Positions 1-7,818 of a stretch of 64,000 nucleotides of DNA are shown in pieces; the first letter of the stretch is position 1; every line of letters begins with the position of its first letter. Source of the stretch: Saccharopolyspora rhizosphaerae (GTDB lineage: Bacteria; Actinomycetota; Actinomycetes; Mycobacteriales; Pseudonocardiaceae); assembly GCF_003931915.1 (NCBI RefSeq), contig NZ_RSAA01000015.1, forward strand, positions 1-64,000, given 5' to 3'. The translations under genes were made by a program, and so were the position numbers. Under the pieces are notes generated by a model. That model was not told the origin of the DNA, did no database searches, and saw nothing but the letters and a program-made list of their open reading frames with translations.

Positions 1-105
1 CCGCGCTACGTGCACGTGGTCGAGGAGTTCCCGATGACGGTCACCGGCAAGGTCCGCAAGGTCGAGATGCGCCAACAAGCCCTCGACCTCCTCCGCCTCC
101 AGTGA
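1..105 (+). CDS. C-terminal end of acyl-CoA synthetase / AMP-dependent ligase (partial)
   Basis: Only the last 34 residues lie in the window. They contain FPMTVTGKVRKVEMR, the C-terminal motif of the AMP-binding acyl-CoA ligase family in which the lysine after TGK is near the adenylation catalytic lysine. The enzyme would activate a carboxylic or fatty acid to its CoA thioester through an acyl-adenylate. The substrate cannot be told from this fragment. A strong hairpin terminator follows about 300 bases downstream. Confidence 0.85.
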   Translation, partial: PRYVHVVEEFPMTVTGKVRKVEMRQQALDLLRLQ

Positions 106-412
106 CCCACGGGGTGGGGGAGTTCCGAGCGGAACTCGTCCTCGCTTCGTCGGAGGAGGAGCGGTTCTCTCTCCCCCCTCCTCGTCGAGGCGGTGGTTGA
201 GCGCTGTGGGCGCGATCCGTGGAAGCCGGGGTGTGGTCGCGAGGGGTGGGTTCACCCGCCTTCCCCCACGGTGGACGTGAGCTAGGGGGTGCGGTTTCGC
301 TGACCTCCGCGCACCTCACGAGGAAGAGAGAGCCTGACCAGGTCCACGACGTCGTCGTCGAGACCCCCGACGAGCGTCCACGAGGGACGAACGGTGGGAG
401 GCTGGCTTCGAC

Positions 413-454
413 AGGCAGGGGCGCGCCCCCGGACGCCGGGGCGCGCCCCTGCCT
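413..454. terminator. Strong rho-independent-type hairpin
   Basis: Perfect 17-bp stem (413-429 with 438-454, arm AGGCAGGGGCGCGCCCC) and an 8-base loop. There is no U tract, as is common in actinobacteria. It probably ends the ligase transcript; being symmetric it could also block antisense reading. Confidence 0.7.
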
Positions 455-644
455 CCGCAACGCCACCACCCGCTCCTCAGCCCCACACGAGGCGCCCGCC
501 GGACGCCAGGGCGAGACCGCGCGGCTCACGACGCAGTCGTGCTCACGACATCCTCGCCGGGAGGGTGACGCCCCTAGCTCCCCACACGTCACGCTCGCCT
601 GCACAGCCGTGCGTGTTCGCGCAGGTCAGGGGTGCTGCGGCAGG

Positions 645-673
645 CTCACGACATTCACGCGAAATGTCGTGAG
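645..673. repeat. 11-bp inverted repeat CTCACGACATT / AATGTCGTGAG
   Basis: Perfect arms at 645-655 and 663-673 around a 7-base spacer. The half-site CTCACGAC also occurs singly near 523 and 540. It lies beyond the 3' end of the R2lox gene, so it may serve as that gene's terminator; an operator role is equally possible. Confidence 0.45.
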
Positions 674-825
674 CGACGGCGTGCCCTCGGGTGGTGCCGT
701 GTCGACCCAGGGGCGGGGGAAGACCTCCGTGGGAGCGTGGTGACGGGGGCCCGCGCAGTCGTCGTGGTTCTCGGCTCTCGCTGCGGATCGGGTGGGGAGT
801 GCCAGCCGGAACTCCCCCACGGCCG

Positions 826-1788
826 TCAGGACCGGAGCTTTGCGAGTTCTGCTGCGTCTTCGGCGCCGAAGCGGTCTTCGAGGGCTTCGGGCTCGGCGTC
901 GACGTCGATCTGGGCGAGCGGCATGCCTCGGGCGCTGGAGATCGCGCCGAGGCGCCGGGTCGCGCGGTCCGAGGCGTAGGCCGTGAGCTCCTCCTTGTCG
1001 AGGGCGAAGGGCAGTTCTTCGGGAGCGTCCTCGGGCGTCCACTGGACCTGCGCGATGGCGTGCGGGAGCAGGCGGGCCATCTGGTCCTCGACCACCGCCC
1101 AGTTGCTCTCGTCGGCGGCCACGTGCCTGCGGCAGGTGAAGGTGCCCCACGCCATGTGGCGGCGCTCGTCGTCGCCGATGCGCTTGATGACCTGCTGCAT
1201 GCCGGGCAGGATGCCGCGGCTGACGCAGATCTTGTGCCAGGCGAAGTAACCGGTGAGCGCGAGGGTCCCTTCCACCACGTGGTTGTAGGTGACCGAGGCG
1301 CGGACCTGGTTCTTCGGGCTCGGGTCGCTGTGCAGCGCCTGCAGGGTCTCGGGCAGCGCCTTGTAGAAGATCTCCCGGTAGCCGGGGTTCTCGGAGACGT
1401 ACTCGTGCAGGTCGTCGGTGAGGCCCACGGCGTCCATCCAGAGCCGGAACACCTGGGTGTGCTTGGCCTCTTCGAAGCAGAACTGGGTCAGGTACATCTC
1501 GTCGCCGAAGCGGCCCTCCGCGGCCATCGCGGCCATGAACGGCTGGAGGTCCTGGGTGACGGCTTCCTCGCCCGCGATGAACTGCGCGCACAACCCGGCC
1601 ACGCTGCGCTGCTCGTCCTCGGTGAGCCGCTGCCAGTCCTCGGCGTCCTGGCTGAAGTCGATGTCGGCGGGGTTCCAGAACTTGGCGTTGCCCTTGCTGA
1701 ACAGCCGCAGCGGTAGCGACTCCCAGTTCAGGCCGTGGGCTCGCAGGGAGTGGAAGCCCTCGCGTGGGGCGGGGTGTGTGCTCGTCAT
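826..1788 (-). CDS. R2-like ligand-binding oxidase (R2lox), ribonucleotide reductase R2 homologue
   Basis: A 320-residue ferritin-fold protein with a dimetal carboxylate site. Ligands visible: E74, E107/H110 (FEEAKH), E173 and E208/H211 (DDERRH). It also has V77 and Y168 at the exact spacing of the valine-tyrosine ether cross-link that defines R2lox proteins such as M. tuberculosis Rv0233 (all positions shifted by 6). This separates it from true class I R2 subunits, which need a radical tyrosine and an R1 partner; no nrdA is nearby. Family members carry an Mn/Fe cofactor and bind a fatty-acid-like ligand; the physiological reaction is unknown. The start chosen is the ATG at 1788 (MTSTHPAP), which gives the family's usual length. 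It is divergent from the HAD gene. Confidence 0.9.
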   Translation of the reverse strand: MTSTHPAPREGFHSLRAHGLNWESLPLRLFSKGNAKFWNPADIDFSQDAEDWQRLTEDEQRSVAGLCAQFIAGEEAVTQDLQPFMAAMAAEGRFGDEMYLTQFCFEEAKHTQVFRLWMDAVGLTDDLHEYVSENPGYREIFYKALPETLQALHSDPSPKNQVRASVTYNHVVEGTLALTGYFAWHKICVSRGILPGMQQVIKRIGDDERRHMAWGTFTCRRHVAADESNWAVVEDQMARLLPHAIAQVQWTPEDAPEELPFALDKEELTAYASDRATRRLGAISSARGMPLAQIDVDAEPEALEDRFGAEDAAELAKLRS

Positions 1789-1830
1789 TGAACGACTCCG
1801 GCTCGCCGTGGTGTGAAGTGCGTTACTACC

Positions 1831-1856
1831 GCCAGTTTCGATACGGGCCAGTTTCG
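1831..1856. promoter_or_regulatory. Direct repeat GCCAGTTTCG x2 in divergent R2lox/HAD promoter
   Basis: The decamer GCCAGTTTCG occurs at 1831-1840 and 1847-1856, so the copies start 16 bases apart. On the minus strand a -10-like TAGTAAC follows the repeats toward the R2lox start. The arrangement suggests an operator or activator site in the 106-base divergent intergenic region. No regulator gene is adjacent. Confidence 0.4.
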
Positions 1857-1894
1857 CGTCAAGGTGCGTCGCGCGCATCCGTACTCTGAGGGCG

Positions 1895-2512
1895 ATGGAC
1901 GAGCGCAGCGCACTCACGGTCGGCTTCGACCTGGACATGACCCTCATCGACCCGCGGCCCGGCATGGTCCGTGCCTTCGACGCCCTCAACGAGGAGTTCG
2001 GCACCGAGCTCGACGGGGAGCACTTCGCGGCCAACCTGGGGCCGCCGCTGGAGGACGTGCTGCGCGGGTACGGCTTCGACGAGCCGGTGGTGAAGCAGCT
2101 CGCCGCCCACTTCCGCTCGATCTACCCGACAGTCGTCATCGACGCGACGGTCGCGCTGCCGGGAGCCGCCAACGCCCTCGAGGCCGTGCGCGCCGCCGGT
2201 GGGCGGACGCTGGTGGTCACCGGCAAGTACGAACCCAACGCCGCCCTGCACCTCAAGGCCCTGGGCTGGAACGTCGACCGGCTCGCGGGTGGCGTGTTCG
2301 GCGCGGGCAAGGGCGATGTGCTGCTCGACGAGGGGGCGACGATCTACGTCGGCGACCACTTCGGCGACATCGTCGGTGGTCACACCGCCGGAGCGACCGC
2401 GGTGGGCGTGGCGACGGGACCCTACTCGGCCGCCCAGCTCAGCGAGGCCGGCGCGGACGTCGCGCTGAACGACCTGACCGAGTTCCCTTCCTGGCTGGCC
2501 ACCAGGGTGTGA
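1895..2512 (+). CDS. HAD-superfamily hydrolase, phosphoglycolate-phosphatase-like
   Basis: A 205-residue cytosolic phosphatase. HAD motif I is FDLDMTLID (residues 11-19) with nucleophile D12 and acid/base D14; motif II is VVTGK; motif IV is VGDHFGDI with the Mg-binding aspartates. A helical cap occupies roughly residues 20-90, as in class C1 HAD enzymes. It probably removes phosphate from a small phosphorylated metabolite; the substrate cannot be inferred. The second aspartate is followed by Met where many members have Gly or Thr, which is tolerated. Transcribed away from R2lox; a dispersed repeat copy follows the stop codon. Confidence 0.85.
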   Translation: MDERSALTVGFDLDMTLIDPRPGMVRAFDALNEEFGTELDGEHFAANLGPPLEDVLRGYGFDEPVVKQLAAHFRSIYPTVVIDATVALPGAANALEAVRAAGGRTLVVTGKYEPNAALHLKALGWNVDRLAGGVFGAGKGDVLLDEGATIYVGDHFGDIVGGHTAGATAVGVATGPYSAAQLSEAGADVALNDLTEFPSWLATRV

Positions 2513-2560
2513 TGGCTGGACAGGGGCTGCTCAGCGGTCCGGGCGGGATCCCAGCGACCG

Positions 2561-2640
2561 GGCTCCCAGCGACTCCGTGCGCCGCTCCCGGAGTGGTCGA
2601 ACTTCGTCCCGGCGTGCTCGCGCCGACGCCGGTCAGCACC
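2561..2640 (+). repeat. Dispersed post-stop repeat, copy C
   Basis: Diverged copy of a repeat also found at 10803, 41066 and 45052. Shared blocks include CTCCGTGCGCCGCTCC, GGAGT, GTCCCGGCGT and CTCGC, ending in CCGGTCAG. It lies just downstream of the HAD gene in the same orientation. Confidence 0.5.
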
Positions 2641-2698
2641 CGCCGCCGTGCGAGCTGGCACCTGGGCCGCGGTTGCGCCGTGGTCGCGAGGCCCGCTC

Positions 2699-2905
2699 CT
2701 AGCGGCGGCGGGCGTTGAGCACCGTCGCGATCACGCCGAAGATCAGCCCGGCCGGGCACAGCAGCGCGACGACGCTGATCCACGCCGGGAGGTCCTGGTG
2801 GCCGGCGGCGAACAAGCCGAAGATCGCGATGATGGCCAGCAGGCCGACGCCGAACATCACGAGTGCGATCGGAAGTACAGTGGATCTTGGTGAACTGCTC
2901 GCCAT
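2699..2905 (-). CDS. Small two-helix membrane protein
   Basis: A 68-residue protein with two hydrophobic segments (about residues 10-33 and 41-64) separated by a short polar loop (HQDLP), and an Arg-rich C-terminus (NARRR). It is a typical small actinobacterial inner-membrane protein; I do not recognise a named family and assign no function. Start is the ATG at 2905. It is convergent with the HAD gene and divergent from the cold-shock gene. Confidence 0.6.
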   Translation of the reverse strand: MASSSPRSTVLPIALVMFGVGLLAIIAIFGLFAAGHQDLPAWISVVALLCPAGLIFGVIATVLNARRR

Positions 2906-3141
2906 GTGAGCAGCGTATTCACCGCAGCACAGGCCCGTGCAACCGGCCTTGGTCGATAAGGATGGGTGATTTCATCCACCTTCGCGGTACGCTTGGTGGG
3001 ACGCGTCCCGGCGCGCGCACAGGCGTGGCGAACGGGGCGCTTTCGTCGTGACGGGGTGTTTGCCGTGTTGCGGCGGGAAGAACTGGCAGGGAGATGGGCC
3101 CGGCGACGGGTCAGCGCATTCGACAGGGAACGGTGAGGACA

Positions 3142-3537
3142 GTGCCGACCGGCAGGGTCAAGTGGTTCGACTCGGACAAGGGCTTCGGCTTCCTGACCCA
3201 GGATGGCGGGGAGGACGTGTACGTGCGTTCCTCCGCGTTGCCATCTGGTGTGGATGCGCTCAAGACCGGCCAGCGCGTCGACTTCGACATGGCGCAGGGC
3301 CGACGCGGCCCGCAGGCGTTGAAGGTCAAGTTACTGGATCCGCTGCCCTCGGTCACCGAGGCGCGCCGACGTCCCGCCGACGAGCTGCACGGCATGGTCG
3401 AGGACATGATCAAGCTCCTCGAGCTGAAGGTGCAGCCCGAGCTGCAGCGGGGCCGCTACCCCGACCGCAAGACCGCCAAGCGCATCGGTGAGGTCGTCCG
3501 CGCCGTCGCCCGTGAGCTCGACCCGGGCGGGAGCTGA
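3142..3537 (+). CDS. cspB: Cold-shock domain protein, CspB-like with C-terminal extension
   Basis: A 131-residue protein. Residues 3-65 form a cold-shock (OB-fold) domain with RNP1 motif KGFGFLTQ and RNP2-like VYVRSSAL, which bind single-stranded RNA or DNA. A basic, helical extension of about 65 residues follows, as in M. tuberculosis CspB (Rv0871, about 135 residues). The GTG at 3142 is chosen because it gives the conserved N-terminus [10 protein letters not shown] and is preceded by a GAGGAC ribosome site; upstream in-frame starts would add a non-conserved leader. The long 5' leader (about 230 bases) could carry translational control. Probable role: RNA chaperone. Confidence 0.88.
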   Translation: MPTGRVKWFDSDKGFGFLTQDGGEDVYVRSSALPSGVDALKTGQRVDFDMAQGRRGPQALKVKLLDPLPSVTEARRRPADELHGMVEDMIKLLELKVQPELQRGRYPDRKTAKRIGEVVRAVARELDPGGS

Positions 3538-3599
3538 CCTGCGCGGACGCCGCGGCTGACCTGCGCGGCGGTGCAGTGGCGGAACCTGGCACGCCTCCC

Positions 3600-3652
3600 C
3601 GGGCCCGGGCTCGTGCACCTCAGGTGCACGGCGCTCGGACCCGGAACGTGTC
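3600..3652. terminator. Bidirectional hairpin between convergent genes
   Basis: Core palindrome CGTGCACCT-C-AGGTGCACG (3612-3630) flanked by complementary GC-rich arms (CCCGGGC upstream, GCTCGGACCCGG downstream). It lies between the converging cspB and DUF2771 genes. Confidence 0.6.
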
Positions 3653-3661
3653 GGGTCGGAC

Positions 3662-4138
3662 TCACTGCTGGACGTTGAGCACCCAGCTGCCGCCGATCCC
3701 GAAGTCGACGCCTCCGTCGGGGCCCTGGGTGAGGACTGCGGAGAACTGCTGAACCTCCACGTGCTCGATGCGCGCGCCGTCCGGCGGCAGGTGCAGCGTG
3801 TAGGAGTGCCGCTCGTCGGGGGTGAACACCGGGCTGCGGCCGTCCAGCTCCTCGCCGTTGAGACCGCGGTACAGGAACGCCACCTGCCACGGTGCGCTGG
3901 AGATCTCACGGGGCACCGAGATCTGCAGCGGGTCGCGACCGACCATCCGCAGCCGGCCCACCGCCTCCTGGTTCGGGGGCGAGCACTGCTGACCGGTCGG
4001 GTCGCAGAGCTGGGCGGGTTCGACCGCCACGGAGTCCCCGTGCGAGTAGAAGGTGACCTGCGGTTGGCTGGGGGAGGAGCAGCCGGCGGCGAGCGCGACG
4101 GCGGCCACCGCCAGCAGCGGTTTCAGTCCACGATGCAC
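3662..4138 (-). CDS. DUF2771-type lipoprotein
   Basis: A 158-residue protein starting with a signal peptide (MHRGLKPLLAVAAVALAAGC) that ends in a lipobox with Cys20, so it should be exported and lipid-anchored outside the membrane. The mature part is beta-rich with a C(x6)C pair (CDPTGQQC). Size, layout and position next to a cold-shock gene and an MFS gene match the DUF2771 family, equivalent by synteny to M. tuberculosis Rv0875c as I recall it. Molecular function is unknown. The 9-base gap to the upstream MFS gene suggests co-transcription with it. Confidence 0.7.
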   Translation of the reverse strand: MHRGLKPLLAVAAVALAAGCSSPSQPQVTFYSHGDSVAVEPAQLCDPTGQQCSPPNQEAVGRLRMVGRDPLQISVPREISSAPWQVAFLYRGLNGEELDGRSPVFTPDERHSYTLHLPPDGARIEHVEVQQFSAVLTQGPDGGVDFGIGGSWVLNVQQ

Positions 4139-4147
4139 GGTCAGAGC

Positions 4148-5794
4148 CTACGACCCGGCACTCGAACGGGCGGTGGCCGGTTCGCCCGCCGACCGCCTGC
4201 GTGGTCGGAGCGGGAGAGCCGGGACGAGGGTGCCTCCGCGCCCGCGCAGGATGGTCTGCGCGAGCACCAGCGCCAGCAGCGCGGAGACCACCACGAACCC
4301 GAGCCAGTACTCCGGTGGCAGCAGCACGCCCAGCGCGCCGCCGAAGACCCAGCACAGCTGCAGGATCGTTTCGGAGCGGCCGAACGCCGAGGCGCGCGAG
4401 GCCTCGGGCATGTCCCGCTGGACCACCGCGTCCAGGCACACCTTGGCCAGCGCTGAGGCGGTCGCGCCGACCAGTCCGACGACCACCGCGAGCGGCAGCC
4501 CGGCCAGCACGGCGGCGCAGGTCGCCGCCACCAGCGCCGCGCCCAGACAACTGGTGATCAACCGGTCCGGTTTCGCGAAGGTCATCCGCGACCCCAGTCC
4601 GTTGCCGAGGAAGCTGCCCACTCCGGCCGCGCCGCCGACCAGGCCGAGCAGCACCAGCTGCATGGCGGGCTCGTGCTGGGTGTCGTGCTTGATCACGAAC
4701 GCGACGAACAGCGTGAGGAACCCGGTGAGCACCCGGATACCGCCGTTGCCCCACAACGCCACCACGACGTGGTCGCTCAGCGGCACCGTGCGCGCGCGAT
4801 CCCGGGAGCCGATCGAGGTCCGGACCTCGCCCTCGGTGCTCTCCACCCAGCCCGGGATGCGCAAGCACAGCCACACGCCCACGGCGGCCATCGCGGCCAT
4901 GAACCACAGCGCGCCTTCCGAGCCCCACAACCACGCGAACCCGGACGCGACTGCGCCGACGACCCCGCCGGCCGCCAGGCCGAACGCGGTCAACCGCGAG
5001 TTGGCCTTGGTCAGCGTGATCTGGTTCGGCAGCACCCGTGGCGTCATCGCGGCCTTGAGGACGCCGAAGGACTTCGACAGCACCATGCAGCCCAGCGCGG
5101 CCGGGTAGAGCAGCCAGCTGGTGAAGTTCAGCGCCATCACCACCGCCAGAGCTACGCGCACCGCGAAGGACGCGGCCAGCGCCAACCGTCTGCCCTGCTG
5201 CAGCCGGTCCAGGGCAGGACCGATGACGGGGGCGATCACCGCGAAGGGCGCGACCGTGATGAGCAGGTACAGCGCGACCTTGTCCCTGCTCTCGGCGGTG
5301 GCCGCGGAGAAGAACAGCGTGTTGGCCAGCGCGACCGCCATCACCGCGTCGACGGCGTAGTTGCACATCCAGGCGTAGGTGAACTTGGCCAGCCCGGACC
5401 GGTCCGCGCCGTCGGCGTGCGCCAGCGCGAAGAACAGCCGGACCATCCGCTGCGTCAGGTCCCGGCTGCGCCACGCGGCGACCCGGGTGACCGTCAGCTT
5501 CGTCGGCGGTGGCGTTCCGCGCTGCTCCTGCTCGGGTTCGGGCTCCTCAGCGCCGGGGTGGTCCTCGGGCAGCGGCGGCAGCGGGTCCGCCGAGGCGCGC
5601 GAGCGGTCGTAGTCCGGGTCGTCCTGCCAGGGGTAGCGCCGCTGCTCGGCCTCGGGCGGCGGCTCGAACCGCTGCTCGGACCGCTGCTGGTCCGCGTACC
5701 AACCGCGCTTCCCGCGCTGCCCGGCGCCCCAGCCCGGACGGCCGTGCGGCTCGGGCGACTGCTGGTCACGTCCACGCCTCCCCATGACTGACAT
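4148..5794 (-). CDS. MFS-type multispanning membrane protein (Rv0876c-like)
   Basis: A 548-residue protein. Residues 1-120 are hydrophilic, rich in Arg, Gln, Glu and Pro, and probably cytoplasmic. About 12 transmembrane helices of the major facilitator fold follow, then a basic tail. The start at 5794 is preceded by a strong ribosome site (AGGAGG, 9 bases away). The gene is followed closely by the DUF2771 lipoprotein gene in one transcription unit; the pair is conserved in actinobacteria. The substrate is unknown, and I see nothing that would identify it. The long charged N-terminal extension is unusual for MFS carriers but typical of this orthologue group. Confidence 0.82.
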   Translation of the reverse strand: MSVMGRRGRDQQSPEPHGRPGWGAGQRGKRGWYADQQRSEQRFEPPPEAEQRRYPWQDDPDYDRSRASADPLPPLPEDHPGAEEPEPEQEQRGTPPPTKLTVTRVAAWRSRDLTQRMVRLFFALAHADGADRSGLAKFTYAWMCNYAVDAVMAVALANTLFFSAATAESRDKVALYLLITVAPFAVIAPVIGPALDRLQQGRRLALAASFAVRVALAVVMALNFTSWLLYPAALGCMVLSKSFGVLKAAMTPRVLPNQITLTKANSRLTAFGLAAGGVVGAVASGFAWLWGSEGALWFMAAMAAVGVWLCLRIPGWVESTEGEVRTSIGSRDRARTVPLSDHVVVALWGNGGIRVLTGFLTLFVAFVIKHDTQHEPAMQLVLLGLVGGAAGVGSFLGNGLGSRMTFAKPDRLITSCLGAALVAATCAAVLAGLPLAVVVGLVGATASALAKVCLDAVVQRDMPEASRASAFGRSETILQLCWVFGGALGVLLPPEYWLGFVVVSALLALVLAQTILRGRGGTLVPALPLRPRRRSAGEPATARSSAGS

Positions 5795-5964
5795 CCTGCC
5801 CCACCTCCTCTCCTCCCGACCGGTCCACGGCCAGGTCCGCACCGGTGCCGCGTGAGCACCTCTCCACGAACGAAGAGGCGCGAACCCCGCTGAGAAGTGC
5901 AGCGGGACACGATCAGGCGACGGAGGAGGAGCCGAGATCACCCCGCCGAGCGAAGGCCGGAGCG

Positions 5965-6801
5965 TCAGGGCACGAAGCGGACCCGGAACATCGACGGCCA
6001 GTTCTTCCCGGTCAGCAGGAACTCGTCGGTCCCGGGCACGGCCGCGATGCCGTTGAGCACGTCAGCCCCCGCCCGCTGCTCCGGCGGCAGCAGGCCGGCC
6101 GCGTCCACGACAGCGGTGACCCGGCCGCTCGCTGGATCGATCCGCATGATTTCGTCGCTGCCCCACACGTTGGCCCAGACCTGCCCGCCGGCGCACTCCA
6201 GCTCGTTGAGCTCGTCCACCTCAGCACCCCGGCGGGTCACCGAGACCTCGCCGACCGGCGCGAACGTCACCGGGTCGCGGAAGGTCAACCGGTCGCTGCC
6301 GTCGCTCATCACCAGCCGCTGCCCGTCGAAGCACAGGCCCCAGCCCTCGCCGGGGTACTCCACTCGGCGCAACTCCTGCAGGCTCGCCCGATCGCGCTCG
6401 AACGCAACCCCTTCCTGCCAGGTGAGCTGCCAGATACGGTCACCCGTGACGGTGATCCCCTCACCGAAGAACCCGGCCGGCAACCGGACCTCGTGCCGCA
6501 CCGCTCCGCTCAGCGGGTCGGCCGCGCGCACCAGCGAGGAGCCGCGCAGACCGGTGCCTTCGTAGAGGGTGCCGTCGGCGATTTCCAAACCCTGAGTGAA
6601 CGAGGAGCGGTCGTGCGGGAGCACGTTGATCACCTCGACTCGAAGGTGTGGCAGGCTTCCCGCGTGCCCAACGCCCTGATCGGTTTGCTCGCGGTCGTCC
6701 TGGCCGTCGTGCTGCGCTGGTACCTGCGCCGTGCACGCAACGCCGACTCCGACGGTGAGCAGCACCGCGCACACGAGACGTCCAGTCTGAGCAAGTCGCA
6801 C
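5965..6801 (-). CDS. Glutaminyl-peptide cyclotransferase (bacterial five-bladed propeller type)
   Basis: A 278-residue secreted or surface protein. After a hydrophobic N-terminal segment (about residues 8-24, weak lipobox GVAC) comes the family signature FTQGLEIADGTLYEGTGLRG, then repeated beta-propeller blades and a C-terminal TGKNWPSMFRV motif. The family converts N-terminal glutamine of peptides to pyroglutamate, which protects exported proteins. Start is uncertain: the GTG at 6801 is the first that gives a complete signal segment, but its ribosome site is poor. Divergent from the DUF3027 gene with a 120-base shared promoter region. Confidence 0.85.
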   Translation of the reverse strand: MRLAQTGRLVCAVLLTVGVGVACTAQVPAQHDGQDDREQTDQGVGHAGSLPHLRVEVINVLPHDRSSFTQGLEIADGTLYEGTGLRGSSLVRAADPLSGAVRHEVRLPAGFFGEGITVTGDRIWQLTWQEGVAFERDRASLQELRRVEYPGEGWGLCFDGQRLVMSDGSDRLTFRDPVTFAPVGEVSVTRRGAEVDELNELECAGGQVWANVWGSDEIMRIDPASGRVTAVVDAAGLLPPEQRAGADVLNGIAAVPGTDEFLLTGKNWPSMFRVRFVP

Positions 6802-6921
6802 CCTGAAAGCTTGACACGCCCGATCACTCCGAGTGCCACTCCGCTCCGGATCAGCGGTCCGACGGCCTCGGCGGCGACACAGCCGACTGCGTCGCAGAGC
6901 ACGTACGGCACAATCGAGCAT

Positions 6922-7818
6922 GTGACGCCTATGCCTGCTCCGATGACCAGCCCAGGCGCGGATGCCCCGTACGAGGACGCCGGGCAGCCTGCCGCCGAGC
7001 CGTTGAACCCGGAGCTCGCGGCGGCCGAGGACGTCGCCCGAGCTGCGGCGGAGGAAGAGGCCAGGCCGGGTGCCGACCCGATCGGCTCGCCGGTGCTGAC
7101 CCTGGACACCGCCACCACGGGAGACGTGTCCGACTCCTCGACCTCCCCCGTTGGTGCGCACGTGGGCGTCGAACCCGAGGGGTCGCACGCGGTCACGCAC
7201 TACTTCGAGTCGAACTACCCGGGCTACGTCGGCTGGCGCTGGGCCGTCACGGTCGCCAGCGTCGGACCGGGAGAGCCGGTCACGGTCAGCGAGGTCGTGC
7301 TGCTGCCCGGGCCGACTGCCCTGACGGCCCCGGACTGGGTGCCGTGGCGCGACCGCGTCCGGCCCGGTGACCTGGGCGCTGGTGACCTGCTGCCGACCAG
7401 CTCGGACGACCCGCGGCTTGCTCCCGGCCACCTCACCGCTGACGACGAGACGTTCGACGACCTCGCCAAGGACGTGGGGCTCGGCCGCAAGCGGGTGCTC
7501 AGCTTCGAGGGTCGCAGCGAGGCCGCCGAGCGCTGGCACGCCGGCGACTTCGGCCCGGGCTCCGACACCGCGAAGCTCGCCCCGGCGGCCTGCGGCACCT
7601 GCGGTTTCTTCCTGAAGCTGGCCGGGTCGATGGGAGGCGCGTTCGGCGTGTGCGCCAACGAGTACGCCCCGGCCGACGGCCGCGTGGTCAGCGTCGAGTT
7701 CGGTTGCGGCGCCCACTCCGAGGTCGAGGTGGACGTCTCCTCCACGGTCCCGGTCGCCGAGATCGTCTACGACGACGCCACGCTGGAGTACGAGCCCCGC
7801 GGCACGGAGCGCGGGTGA
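6922..7818 (+). CDS. DUF3027 family protein
   Basis: A 298-residue soluble protein. An acidic, Ala/Glu-rich N-terminus (about 75 residues) precedes a conserved core with WRWAVTVAS, a VPWRDRVRPGDL motif and a C-terminal CGTCGFFLKL...GVCAN...FGCGAHSE region whose cysteines and histidine look metal-binding. It matches the actinobacterial DUF3027 family (compare Rv0863); function unknown. The GTG at 6922 has little ribosome site but a -10-like CACAAT just upstream, suggesting leaderless translation; the ATG at 6931 is the alternative. The stop overlaps the next start by 4 bases (GTGA), so the two products are probably made together. Confidence 0.82.
   Translation: MTPMPAPMTSPGADAPYEDAGQPAAEPLNPELAAAEDVARAAAEEEARPGADPIGSPVLTLDTATTGDVSDSSTSPVGAHVGVEPEGSHAVTHYFESNYPGYVGWRWAVTVASVGPGEPVTVSEVVLLPGPTALTAPDWVPWRDRVRPGDLGAGDLLPTSSDDPRLAPGHLTADDETFDDLAKDVGLGRKRVLSFEGRSEAAERWHAGDFGPGSDTAKLAPAACGTCGFFLKLAGSMGGAFGVCANEYAPADGRVVSVEFGCGAHSEVEVDVSSTVPVAEIVYDDATLEYEPRGTERG

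Larger units (their letters stand above)
106..825. other. 720-base region with no supported gene
   Basis: Open frames here are GC-rich, low-complexity and lack ribosome sites or recognisable domains, so none is called. The stretch holds a perfect 17-bp stem terminator (413-454), an 11-bp inverted repeat (645-673) and three copies of the octamer CTCACGAC near 523, 540 and 645. Confidence 0.6.

Noticed and set aside
106-825. Overlapping GC-rich open frames on both strands
   Set aside because: They mutually overlap, span hairpins and lack start signals; typical artefacts of high-GC DNA.
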